DNA from: Myxococcales bacterium
GTDB lineage: Bacteria; Myxococcota_A; Polyangia; Haliangiales; Haliangiaceae
Direction: 5' to 3'
Assembly: GCA_016706545.1 (NCBI GenBank)
Contig: JADJJK010000011.1
Span: 124,001-188,000 of the forward strand
Length of the DNA: 64,000 nucleotides
The notes under the pieces were generated by a model. It was not told the DNA's origin. It made no database searches and saw only the letters and a program-made list of their open reading frames with translations. The position numbers and the translations under genes were made by a program. The stretch's first letter is position 1; each line of letters begins with the position of its first letter. Positions 18,209-27,229 of the stretch are shown piece after piece.

Positions 18209-19459
18209 CTACAGCTCGACCTGGCCGAGCGCGGCCAGCGCGTCCACCGCGAACGACGCCACGCCGCGCGCGGACTCGAACGCGGCGAGCGTGCGCTGCA
18301 GGTGTTCGGCGGAGTGCAGCGAGGACACCAGGAGGCGGACCGAGGCCTGGCCCTCGGGCACCACCGGGTAACACAGGCCGTGCGCATAGATGCCGCGATC
18401 GTAGAGGTGGTTCACGATCTCGCGGACCATCTCGTACTCGCCGACCTCCACCACCAGGAGCGGGTGCTGGCCGCCGAGCACGCGGAAGCCGCGGTCGATG
18501 AGGCCGTCCCAGAGGACGCGCACGTTGTCGCGCAGGTTCGGCAGCGGCGCGTCCCCGCTCTCGAGGATCTGCACCGCGGCCATGGCGGCGCCGCACAAGG
18601 GCGGCGGCAAGGTCGAAGAGAAGATGTACGGCGGCGACTTCTGGCGCAGCCACTCCACGATCTCGCCGCGGCCCGCGACGAAGCCGCCGGCCGCGCCGCC
18701 CAGCGCCTTGCTGAAGGTGCCGGTGACCAGGTCGACGCGATCGATGACGCCGCACATCTCGGCGGCGCCGCGGCCGCGGTTGCCCAGCACGCCGATACCC
18801 AGGCAGTCGTCGACGATGACCATCGCGTCGTACTGCTCGGCCAGATCGCACACCGCGCGCAGATCCGAGACCCGCCCGGTGAACGGATGCACGCCGTTTG
18901 TGACGACGGCGCGGAAGCGCGCCCAGCGCGAGCGCTTGAGCACATCCTCGAGGTCGTCCGGATCGTTGTTGCGGAAGGTGACGATGCGCGCGCCAGAGAG
19001 GCGCACCCCATCTGCCAGGCTGGGGTGAATCCCGCCGTCACACAGGATGCAGTCCCGGGCGCCGAAAAGCGGCGAGAACACACCGATGTTGGCCTGATAG
19101 CCGGTGCCAAACAGGATGACGTCGTCCACCTGCAGGAAGCCACGCAGCCAGTCCTCCAGCTCCTTGTGGATGGGCAAGGTGCCGCACATCGTGCGCTGCG
19201 ACGACACGCCGATGCCGTAGCGGTGGGCCGCGTCGATGGCCGCCTGCCGCACCTGGGCGTCGGTGGACATGCCGAGGTAGTCGTGGGTGGTGTAGTTGAT
19301 GATCGAAGGGCTGTCGTCGTCCCCCTGCGGCCGCGCGCGCAGCATGCCGCCGGCGGCCATGCCACCGGCGCGGGTGAACACGATCTCGCGCTTGTACAGG
19401 CCAGCGTCCTTGAGGCGGTCTGTCTCGGCGCGCAAGAGTTCACGAAGGGCCTGGCTCAT
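18209..19459 (-). CDS. Alpha-oxoamine synthase family PLP enzyme (Kbl/ALAS/BioF-like)
   Basis: Condenses an amino acid with an acyl-CoA in this family (glycine C-acetyltransferase, ALA synthase, KAPA synthase); the substrate here is unknown. About 416 residues. The PLP lysine is Lys251 in TGTFSKALGG; SSQRTMCGTLPIHKELE and the SSTLPPPL stretch match the family. Two active-site motifs deviate: DGGIHPSLADG replaces the usual NHAS type, and DDCLG (217-221) has Leu220 where the family has His in DDSHG. Start ATG 19459 has GGGAGA seven bases upstream and overlaps the preceding stop (ATGA). It is the last gene of the MotA/MotB-like operon. Confidence 0.85.
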   Translation of the reverse strand: MSQALRELLRAETDRLKDAGLYKREIVFTRAGGMAAGGMLRARPQGDDDSPSIINYTTHDYLGMSTDAQVRQAAIDAAHRYGIGVSSQRTMCGTLPIHKELEDWLRGFLQVDDVILFGTGYQANIGVFSPLFGARDCILCDGGIHPSLADGVRLSGARIVTFRNNDPDDLEDVLKRSRWARFRAVVTNGVHPFTGRVSDLRAVCDLAEQYDAMVIVDDCLGIGVLGNRGRGAAEMCGVIDRVDLVTGTFSKALGGAAGGFVAGRGEIVEWLRQKSPPYIFSSTLPPPLCGAAMAAVQILESGDAPLPNLRDNVRVLWDGLIDRGFRVLGGQHPLLVVEVGEYEMVREIVNHLYDRGIYAHGLCYPVVPEGQASVRLLVSSLHSAEHLQRTLAAFESARGVASFAVDALAALGQVEL

Positions 19460-20279
19460 GGAGGTTCTCCCGCAGGGCTGTGGTCCGCCGGGACCGTCGA
19501 GGTGGAGCGCGGCGCCGGCACAACGACCGCGGGCTCCTGGGTGACAAACCACGCCAGGGCGGCCACGCAGCGCTGCCAGGACAGGCTCGGGACACAGGTC
19601 GCGGACGGCGCGTTGCAGCGCGGCGGGCGAATCCGGTGGTCGCGCCGGCTGCAGAAGCGGTCGAGGACCGCGGGCTGCACGGTGGGGACGGAAGCGCGAG
19701 CCGGCGCAGATGGCGCCCCGAGTGGCGACGCCGGCGCGCGCTCCAGCGCGAGCTCAGCGAGCAGCGAGGACTCCTCCAGCACCAGCTCCGCGGCCAGCGC
19801 GGCGTAGCGCGCAGATAGCTCCTCGAGCAGCGCCCGATGGTAGTCGGCGGCGCCGCGCACCAGGCGCACGCGCGTGGCCTCGTCCACCCAGTCGTTGGCG
19901 CTGCGCAGGTTGACCAGCATGACGTCCGCGGCGGCAACGCACGACGCCCGCGCGGCGGCCGGGCGACTCGCGCACACCTCCTGCGCCAAGAGCAGCAGGC
20001 ACGGCAGGACGGGCGGACGCTCGCCGGAGCCGCAGCGCTGACGGCTGGCGGTGGCGAGCTCGGCCTCGAGCCTGGGCGCCTCGGCGCCCAGCGCCGCCAG
20101 CGCGCGCAAGCTCTGGGCCAGCGCGGCCACGCGGGCCTCGGTCGCGCGCGTCGCCGCTGCCCCCGGAGTCTGCGACGAGACGACGACGACGGCGACGGCT
20201 GCGCCCACGCGCGGGCGCCGATGACGACCAGCAGCCCCGAGAGCGCCGCCAGCGCCAGGCTCGCGCCCTTGCGCCTCAC
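19456..20279 (-). CDS. Unknown membrane-anchored protein, single-base frameshift in window
   Basis: Fifth gene of the motor-like operon. GTG 20279 overlaps the previous stop by four bases (GTGA) and begins a transmembrane helix (RRKGASLALAALSGLLVVIG). Near 20216 the hydrophobic reading moves to another frame, which continues as GAAVAVVVVSSQTPG and then a long helical region (SLRALAALGAEAPRLEAE, SANDWVDEATRVRLVRGA) to the stop at 19456, which itself overlaps the next start. Adding one base near 20216 restores a single protein of about 274 residues. I do not recognise the family; it has scattered Cys. Either a sequencing indel or a real lesion. Confidence 0.6.
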
Positions 20280-21976
20280 AGCCGCCCTCGCTGCGCGAGA
20301 TAGCGACGGCGAAACCCCTCGATGAACGGCAAGAGGACGCGCTGGGTTGGATAGATCTCTGCCAGGTCCTCGCGGAGAAGCGGCCAGCGCGCTCCCGAGA
20401 ACGGGTCCGCCGACTCGAGGACCTCCAGGCGGGCCAGCGGAAACCCGGCGCCATCGAGCAGCGCGGGATCTTGCCCCGGCGCCGCGGGCGATGCCCCGTC
20501 AGCCGTCGCGCCGGGGCTTGCGCTCGGGCTGGGAGCTGACCCTGGGGCGGCTCCTGTCGTCGCCAGCGGCTCGGGGCTCGCCCCTTGAGGCTGCGCGCCG
20601 GCCAGCAGCTCCGCCAGTCGCGCGACCACCTCGATCGGCCCGTCCTGCGTCAAGCGGATCTTCGGCAACACCAGGTGGCGGACCCCGACGCGCTGGCCCG
20701 CGACCATCACCACTTGTCCCCCCACCGCCGGCGCGCGCGACGCCTCCACCACCACGCACTGCAGGCTGACCACCGCGCTCGCCGGTGGCGGCTCTGGCGG
20801 CAACGGCCGCCCGAGCTCGGCGGCCAGCGCGCGCAGCTCCAGCCCACGTCGTCGCCGGTCCAGCACGCCCGCCACCTCGCGCCACGCGCCTTGCTCGCGC
20901 AAGAACGACTCGGGCTCGCGGATCAGGCGTTCGCATGCGTCGGGCGGCGCCCCCCAGTGCAAGCGGTAGTTGGAGCACGCCGTGGTGGTGCCAAAGCGCG
21001 CGGCGAACAAGAGCTGCCCCAGCGCGTGCTCGACCAGCGCAGACTCTTGCCCGGGCTGCCAGCGCCGCCACAGCGGCAGGTGGACGTACCGCTCCTCGCA
21101 GCGCCGGTGCGCCGGTTGCTGCAGCCAGGAGATCCCTTCGTCTCGGGGGGCTGGCAGGCTGATCCACAGATGATGCGAGGCGTGCGGCGTGGCGCCGAGC
21201 GCGTGCGCGGAGGTCGCGGTGAGCGCGTCGACCCAGGCGAGCTTGGCGCCCACCTCCTGGGCAAGCTCCGAGGTGTCGGCCACCGGCCGCACCGAGGCGA
21301 TCCTGTCGGCGAGCTCGGCCCACCGCCGCCAGGCGAAGTGCAAGAACGGCTCGTCGACATGACGCCGCTCGCACGGCTCCGGCGGCTCCGGCGCTGCTGC
21401 CGCGGCCGTCGCCTTGGGCGCCACCGCGGCGCGTGGCGCACAGGTCCCCAGGCTCTTGCTGTACCCCAGCGCGAAGGCGCGGCGCACCAGCGCGCAGCCG
21501 GCCTGATCCACCGGCGGTGGCGCTGGCGCCTCCGCCTCATCGGGCTCCGGCGTGGCGGCTGGCGCCGCTGGATCCTTGCAGCGTCCGGTGGGCGGACTGC
21601 CTGCGCCTAGGGTGCGCAGCCGCTCCACGCCGTGGTTGCCGACCGTCGAGATGCCGATGGTCACGAACGTCAAGGCCAGCAGGCCGCGCAGCGCCCACCC
21701 CGGCAGCTCCAGGGCGGGCAGCACCTCACCGCGCCGCACGTCGATCACCGAGAACACGAGCTGCAGGCGGCGCAGGTCCAGCGCCACCCGGCTCGCGCCC
21801 GACAGGCTGCCGTGCCCCACGAGCCCGACCGCGGCCGCCGCCACCGCCCCCAGCAACACGCAGGTCACGGCGGACAGCTCGCCGAGCGCGCCCCATCGCA
21901 AGAGGCCAGCCCCCACGCACAGCGCCAAGGTGGCGGTGGCCAGGATCGCCACCGCCAGGCTGCGCACGCCGATCAC
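20276..21976 (-). CDS. Unknown protein with three N-terminal membrane segments
   Basis: 566 residues, family not recognised. Three hydrophobic segments (about residues 5-30, 34-54 and 93-115) precede a large domain that holds several Cys (CERRHVDEPFLHFAW, RRCEERYVHLPLWRRW, TTTACSNYRLHWG). A Ser/Ala/Pro-rich linker follows, then a C-terminal segment (PFSGARWPLLREDLAEIYP). GTG 21976 overlaps the upstream MotB-like stop by four bases and its own stop overlaps the next start likewise. Position inside a MotA/MotB-like operon suggests a structural or regulatory part of an envelope motor; that is inference. Confidence 0.75.
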   Translation of the reverse strand: MIGVRSLAVAILATATLALCVGAGLLRWGALGELSAVTCVLLGAVAAAAVGLVGHGSLSGASRVALDLRRLQLVFSVIDVRRGEVLPALELPGWALRGLLALTFVTIGISTVGNHGVERLRTLGAGSPPTGRCKDPAAPAATPEPDEAEAPAPPPVDQAGCALVRRAFALGYSKSLGTCAPRAAVAPKATAAAAAPEPPEPCERRHVDEPFLHFAWRRWAELADRIASVRPVADTSELAQEVGAKLAWVDALTATSAHALGATPHASHHLWISLPAPRDEGISWLQQPAHRRCEERYVHLPLWRRWQPGQESALVEHALGQLLFAARFGTTTACSNYRLHWGAPPDACERLIREPESFLREQGAWREVAGVLDRRRRGLELRALAAELGRPLPPEPPPASAVVSLQCVVVEASRAPAVGGQVVMVAGQRVGVRHLVLPKIRLTQDGPIEVVARLAELLAGAQPQGASPEPLATTGAAPGSAPSPSASPGATADGASPAAPGQDPALLDGAGFPLARLEVLESADPFSGARWPLLREDLAEIYPTQRVLLPFIEGFRRRYLAQRGRL

Positions 21977-22614
21977 TGCGGCTCCTTGGGCGCGGCCACC
22001 ACCAGATCTTCGATGGTGATGCGCCGGTTCTTGGCCCGCGCCGCGCGCACGACCTCGCGCTCCTCTGCGGTGAGCGTGAGCCCCGGCTCGGCCGCAGCGG
22101 ACGAACGCGGCACCGCGCGGGTCGGCGTGTTGTCAGCGTGCGTGCACAGCACCACATGGCCTGGCACCTCCGGGCTGTGGGTGCGGAGCTGCTGGTACAC
22201 CGCCCAGGCGCGCTGATAGCCAAGCAAGAAGTTCTCCTCCTTGGGGCCCAGGTCATCGGTGTGGCCGTGGATCACCAGCTTGCGCGTGGCCAGGCCTCCT
22301 TGATCGAAGGACAGGACCCCGCTCTCCTCGTCGCCAAACAGCGCGTCGATGACGGTCCGCCCCTCCGCGCCGAGCAGCGCCTTGCCGGAGCTAAACAGCA
22401 CGTCGCCAGGGAGGTCCACCATGCGCACGCTCTGGTCGCCGATGCCCATGCCCATGCCGCTGGCGACCTGCGGCGTGGCGGTCTTCTTCTCCCCCAGGTC
22501 GGTCGCCCACACGATGACGAAGAACGCCATGATCTGGGTCATCAGGTCGATGTAGATCACCGCCCACAGCTCTCCGGACTTGCGGCGCGGCGCCGCCCGC
22601 CGACGCGGCCTCAC
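21973..22614 (-). CDS. MotB/OmpA-like peptidoglycan-binding stator protein
   Basis: Stator-type B subunit, about 213 residues, in the inner membrane with a periplasmic OmpA-like domain. The single membrane segment (AVIYIDLMTQIMAFFVIVWA, about residues 18-37) matches MotB, with an Asp at the place of the proton-carrying MotB Asp32. A possible plug region follows, then the OmpA C-terminal domain with LVIHGHTDDLG and LGYQRAWAVYQQL, which bind peptidoglycan in relatives. GTG 22614 overlaps the MotA-like stop (GTGA). No flagellar genes are near, so a role other than flagellar rotation is likely. Confidence 0.88.
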   Translation of the reverse strand: MRPRRRAAPRRKSGELWAVIYIDLMTQIMAFFVIVWATDLGEKKTATPQVASGMGMGIGDQSVRMVDLPGDVLFSSGKALLGAEGRTVIDALFGDEESGVLSFDQGGLATRKLVIHGHTDDLGPKEENFLLGYQRAWAVYQQLRTHSPEVPGHVVLCTHADNTPTRAVPRSSAAAEPGLTLTAEEREVVRAARAKNRRITIEDLVVAAPKEPQ

Positions 22615-23411
22615 GCCTCGACCTCGATCACCGCCTCATTCTTGATGAGCAAGTCGATGGCGTAGCAGAGGATGTCGTAGTCGTACTCCAGCGACTTGAT
22701 GCGCTGATCGAAGCGCGAGGCGATCACCGTGTACGCGGAGGCCAGCACCGCGCCGTACAGCGTGGTCTGCAGCGAGATCGCGAGCTCAGGAGCCAAGGTC
22801 TCCACCGAGGTGTTGGGCCCGAGCTTGTCGAACATGCCGATGAGGCCCACCACCGTGCCGATGAGGCCCAGGAGCGGCATCACCCCGGCGACGAACTCGA
22901 GGTGAGCGTGGAAGTGATCGTAGACCTCTCGGCAGTCCACGTAGTACTCGTGGGCCACGAACTGCGAGTACTCTGGGCCCTTCTCACGCTTGAGCACCGC
23001 CTGCAGATCGCGCACCAGCGGGTTGTCCGGCAGCTTGATCTTGGTGCCCTTCTCGATAGGCCCCGCCTTGACCAGCCCGGCGTCGTCCTTGCGCAGGTGG
23101 AGATGCCGGCGCAACGCGGACACCGTCTGCTGCACGTGCCCCGCGTTGGGGATGATGTGGCGGCTGGAGAAGAACACCTGCAGCGACGCGACCGCCAGCT
23201 TGTGCAGCTCCGTGCCGGCCACGTACACGAGCAGCGCGAACGACATGAGCAGCATCGACAAGAAGAAGCTCTCGGCGATGAACAAGAGGAGCGCCAGCGC
23301 GGTGATGGCGAGGAACCCAAAGAGGCCGATCGCCCCGGCCCCGGCGCTCGACTCGCCGAGAGTGAGGCCGGACGCGGGGGCACCGTGTTTCTGCTTGCTA
23401 TCGTTGGCCAT
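22611..23411 (-). CDS. MotA/TolQ/ExbB-like proton channel protein
   Basis: Stator-type A subunit, about 266 residues. Two hydrophobic helices near residues 25-75, a cytoplasmic loop rich in charged residues, then the two conserved helices (GVMPLLGLIGTVVGLIGMF and LAISLQTTLYGAVLASAY). It should form a proton channel with the MotB-like product encoded next. Start ATG 23411 is the first Met with suitable composition; it overlaps the end of the upstream large gene by 14 bp. The frame is open 23 codons further up. The length is short compared with ZorA of Zorya defence systems, which carries a long coiled tail absent here. Confidence 0.88.
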   Translation of the reverse strand: MANDSKQKHGAPASGLTLGESSAGAGAIGLFGFLAITALALLLFIAESFFLSMLLMSFALLVYVAGTELHKLAVASLQVFFSSRHIIPNAGHVQQTVSALRRHLHLRKDDAGLVKAGPIEKGTKIKLPDNPLVRDLQAVLKREKGPEYSQFVAHEYYVDCREVYDHFHAHLEFVAGVMPLLGLIGTVVGLIGMFDKLGPNTSVETLAPELAISLQTTLYGAVLASAYTVIASRFDQRIKSLEYDYDILCYAIDLLIKNEAVIEVEA

Positions 23412-26400
23412 GATCTTGAGGTCTTTCCGGAAGCGGGGAGGCGACGCCAGGTGACGTCCGGCGCGCGTACAAGGGAGCAAAGCGCCAGGCCTGGGCCACC
23501 AGGGCGCCGAGCGCGACGGCGGCCAAGGCCGCGGTCAGCGCCCACGCCAGGCGCCGGCCACGCGCGCCCCTGCTGCTGCCCGGCAGCGCCAGGGGCAAGA
23601 GCCAGCGCAGCCGCTGCACCTCGGCGCGGCGAGCGAGCTGGGCGTCGCCGCGCGCGGTGACCGCGGCCAGCACGCGGTACACCTCGGCGGTCATGCGCTC
23701 GAGCTGCGGCGCGTGCGCGCGCGCGGTCAACAGCGACTCGCGGCGCCACAGCGAGTAGGCCAGGGACTGCACCAGGTGGTGGCGCGCCGCGCACAGCGCG
23801 GACTGCGCGTCGCCCAGGCGCGCCGCGCCGCGATCCCAGAACGCCCAGGCCGCGGTCCACAAGCCGCGCCGGCCCTGCGGGGCTGGCTCCGGCGGCGGCA
23901 GCGCCTCCACGGCGTGCGCGGCGCCGACCTGCCGCCACGCATGCCCCGAGCTGCCGGCGGACTCCGCGCTGGCCCTGGACGCGAAGGCGGCGTCCAGCGC
24001 GTGCCGCCGCGCCGGAACCTCCGCCGACAAAGACACGGATGCCGCCGCTGAGATCTCCTCCGAGGGGGGAGCAGAGACGGCAGGATCGGAGGCGGCAGAA
24101 TCGGAGGCGGCAGGAGCAGAGACGGCAGAATCGGAGGCGGCAGGAGCAGAGACGGCAGAATCGGAGGCGGCAGAATCGGAGACCGATACCGGCGCTGAGG
24201 AGGGATCGGATTCCAAGACCAGGCCCGCGGCAGGAGCAGCGTCCGCGGCGACGTCTTGGGGCTCACCAACCGCGGAGTCGGCGGAGTCGGCGGGGAGCGC
24301 AGCCGCGCGCTCCGTGGCCGCGTCATTCACGGTGTCCGGCGCGAGCGCCACCTCGAGCACGAGCGACTCCGGATCGAGCGCGGGCCCCGCGCGCCGTTCG
24401 AGCTCCGGAGGATCTCGTTCGATGCCGTGCTCGGGATTGAAGTCCTCGACGAACGCCGGATCAGGATCTCGCTCGATGCCATGAGCCGGATCGAAGAACT
24501 CTTCCTCTCCTGCGTCTGCGCTCACCACCGGCTTCTCTTCCTCTGGCGCGTCCAGCGGCGCCGCCGCAGCGACCGCGGGCTGTGCAGGCTCCGCGGGCGC
24601 GGCTGACTCCGCAGGTGCAGGCTCCGCGGGCGCGGCTGACTCCGCAGGTGCAGGCTCCGCTGGCGCGGCTAACTCCGCAGGTGCAGGCTCCGCGGGCGCG
24701 GCAAGCTCCGCAGGTGCAGGCTCCGCGGGCGCGGCAGGCTCCCGCAGGTGCAGGCTCCGCTGGCGCGGCTAACTCCGCAGGTGCAGGCTCCGCTGGCGCG
24801 GCAAGCTCCGCAGGTGCAGGCTCCGCTGGCGCGACAGGCTCCGCAGACTCCGCGGTCGATGACCGCGCCGCGCTCGCGGGCTCCTCAGATGCAGCGACCG
24901 CGGCTTGGTCCGGTGCAGTCGATCCCGCCGGCTCCCCCGCCGCTGCATCAGGCTCCGCTGCCGCTGCATCAGGCTCCGCTGCGGCTGCGGCCGTCGCTAC
25001 ATCCCCTTCCGCCGGTGACTCCGCCCTCCCGGCGTCCGTCGCGTTCGCCGCGTCCGTCGCGACCGCCGCCGTCGCCGCCGCAGCAGGCGCCACCAGCGCC
25101 AGGGGCGCGTCGGCCAGCGGCGCCGCCTGCTGCACGGCTACCGCCGCCACCTCGCCCGCCACCGCCGCCACCTCGCCCGCCACCCCGCCCTTTGGCGCCC
25201 GGCGGCGCTCCCCCCACCACAGCCGCAAGGAGCGCACGCGGTCCTCGCGACGATGCACCACGCCCAGCGCCGCGACCAGCGCGCCAAACAGCCAGTCCTT
25301 GTCGCTGGCGTCCGTGCCGTCATGCTCGTCGCCTGGATCCCAGGCGAGCCAGTCGGTGTCCTCGTGAACCCGCGCCCGAGGCCGCGCGTCCAGCCGCGCC
25401 GGCTCCACCACGCCCGCCAGGGTGACCGGCTCGCCCAGCATCTGGCGATCCGCTTCTCCCTCCACGGTGAAGTCTCGTGGCTGGCGCTGGCTGCGCGCCG
25501 CGACCACCGAGCCGATCTCCGAGGGAACGATCAGCCCGGCGTTCCACTGCATCCATTGCAGCGTCGAGATCCGCGGCGCGACATAGTCGTGCGGTCGATC
25601 ATATGGCGCCAGCGCGCGCTCCAGCTCGGCGCGGCTGATGACCACGCGGCTCGGCGTCAGCCCGCCGCCATACACCGCGATCCCGGCGCGCTTGCCTGGC
25701 ACGAACCACACCCGCTCGAGCAGGCGCTCGAACGCTGGCTCCGCCAGGCCGGCGCGGCGCAGGTATCCGCGGACGTAGCCAGCGACCGCAGGGTGCCAGG
25801 GCTGCTCCGCGCTGGCCGGTCCGTCGACGATGTTGTCGTCGAGCCGCGCGGCCAGCACCGCCACCGAGGCCCGCCCGGCGTGCCAGAGCGCCAGCGCGCC
25901 CAGCGGCAACACCACGCCAAACGATAGCGCCGGCGACAGGCCCGCCGCCGCGTCAGCCGTGCCGACCAGCCAGGCCACCGCCGCCGCGAGGAGCGCCAGC
26001 GCCACCTGGCGCCGGAGCGCAGCGCCGACCCAGGCGCGCAAGACCAGCGCGAGCTCGCCGACCTGCACGCGCGAGAACCCCAAGATCGGCGGCAGCGCGA
26101 TGGGCACCAGCACCACGAGCAGCGTGCCCCACGCCAGGCCGCCAGCGAGGAAGACCGTCACCGGGGTCCGCGTCACCGCGTCGCCCGCGCCGGCGAGCGC
26201 CAGCGCGCCTAGCCCAGCGACGATGAGGCAGACCGCGGTCACGCGCTGCGAATGCAAGCGCAGCGCCCGGCCGAGCGGCAGGCCGATGATCACCGCGAGC
26301 GCGAGCGGCAGCGACCACAAGGCGGCCAGCACCAGCCAGGCCACCAGCAGCAGGGACCGCTTGGGCGCCGCCACCGCGGCTGGCGCGCGCGCGGCCGCGG

Positions 26401-27088
26401 CCAGCGCCGCGGTCTGCTGACGCCGCGCCTGGGTGACCGCGTCCGCGAGCGCCTGGCCCAGCGCCAGGCGGTCTGGCGCCGACAGCGCGACCACGCCTTG
26501 CCCATCGAGATGAAGGGCATCGGTCACGGGCGACGGGTCCGCGTCTACCCACCACAGCTCGTACTGCAGCCCGGCTTCGACGAGCTGGCAGCGGACGACC
26601 ACGTCGACGCTGGCGGCGCGCAGCTCCGGCGCGCCGCACCCGCGCGCCGCGCACTGCGCCAGCGCCTCCGCACGCACGAGGCGCAGCGCCGCGCCGCCAG
26701 CCTCGTCGAGATCTCCGGGCAACACGGCGGCCAAGGCGCGCTGTTGCCACGCCGGCCGCGCCGCCTTGGCGCCTGACGCCCACTCCACGACGAACCGAAC
26801 CCGGCCCTCGTGCCGCGGCTCGTGTTGCCCTCGCTCCTGTTGAACTGCGGGCGTGACGGGCGTGGCTACCGCGGCCAGCGCTGGCCCTGCGCCACTCGTC
26901 ACGCCTGCCGCAACCTCCGTCGCAACTTCGGTCGCAACCTCCGTCGCAACATCTGCCGCGCCCCCCGTCGCAACGTCTGCCGCGGCCTCCGCCGGGACCA
27001 GCGAGCTCGCGGCCACCGCCACCAACCACCGCAAGGAGCGGCCCTGCCACGCCCCGCCACGCGGTCCTTGGCCATCGTGGCCAGCCAC
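23398..27088 (-). CDS. Large multi-membrane repeat protein, first gene of motor-like operon, frameshifted at a repeat
   Basis: About 1229 residues once one base is removed. From the N-terminus: a signal-like segment with repeats of the type ATEVATEVATEV; a roughly 170-residue extracytoplasmic-looking domain with two Cys pairs; several membrane helices (about residues 240-420); a soluble domain; an Ala/Pro/Glu region with 11-residue repeats; a duplicated HGIERDP motif; Ser/Ala repeats; and a final helix near the C-terminus. No known family recognised. In one 33-bp repeat copy CCC at 24741-24743 stands where the other copies have CC; dropping one C joins the two open frames (27088-24461 and 24528-23398). 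Start taken as GTG 27088, uncertain. Confidence 0.7.
24070..24185 (-). repeat. Ser/Ala-coding short tandem repeats
   Basis: Alternating gcaggatcgga, gcagaatcgga and gcaggagcaga-type units encode a run of SDSAASDSAVSAPAA type within the large motor-operon protein. A second low-complexity tract of the same gene, separate from the 33-bp repeats. Confidence 0.75.
24588..24843 (-). repeat. 33-bp tandem repeats encoding Ala/Pro/Glu 11-mers
   Basis: About seven imperfect copies of a 33-bp unit encode an 11-residue block of the type AELAAPAEPAP. One copy contains an extra C (24741-24743) that shifts the frame of the host gene. All other copies keep the frame. Confidence 0.85.
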
Positions 27089-27229
27089 TACGAGAGCCCA
27101 TGAGCGGTCGAAGGCGTATCACAGGCCTCCCACATTCGAGCCACGCGGGGCCGCGCCGCGGCGGCAACTCGCCGTCAGTCCGTGTGAAAGCGCCAAGGCT
27201 TTCCGCAACGAAAGCGGCTACCCTGGGGC

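Noticed and set aside
19440..20279. 279-residue reading of the fifth motor-operon gene without frame correction
   Set aside because: After the membrane helix it becomes Arg/Trp/Pro-rich nonsense, while the alternative frame has normal composition and a stop coupled to the next gene.
21973..23411. Zorya-type defence system
   Set aside because: A MotA-like and MotB/OmpA-like pair is present, but the A subunit lacks the long tail of ZorA and no ZorC, ZorD or ZorE-like nuclease/helicase gene adjoins it.
24070..24843. CRISPR-like repeat array
   Set aside because: Repeats are contiguous, in a coding frame and lack spacers; no cas genes are nearby.
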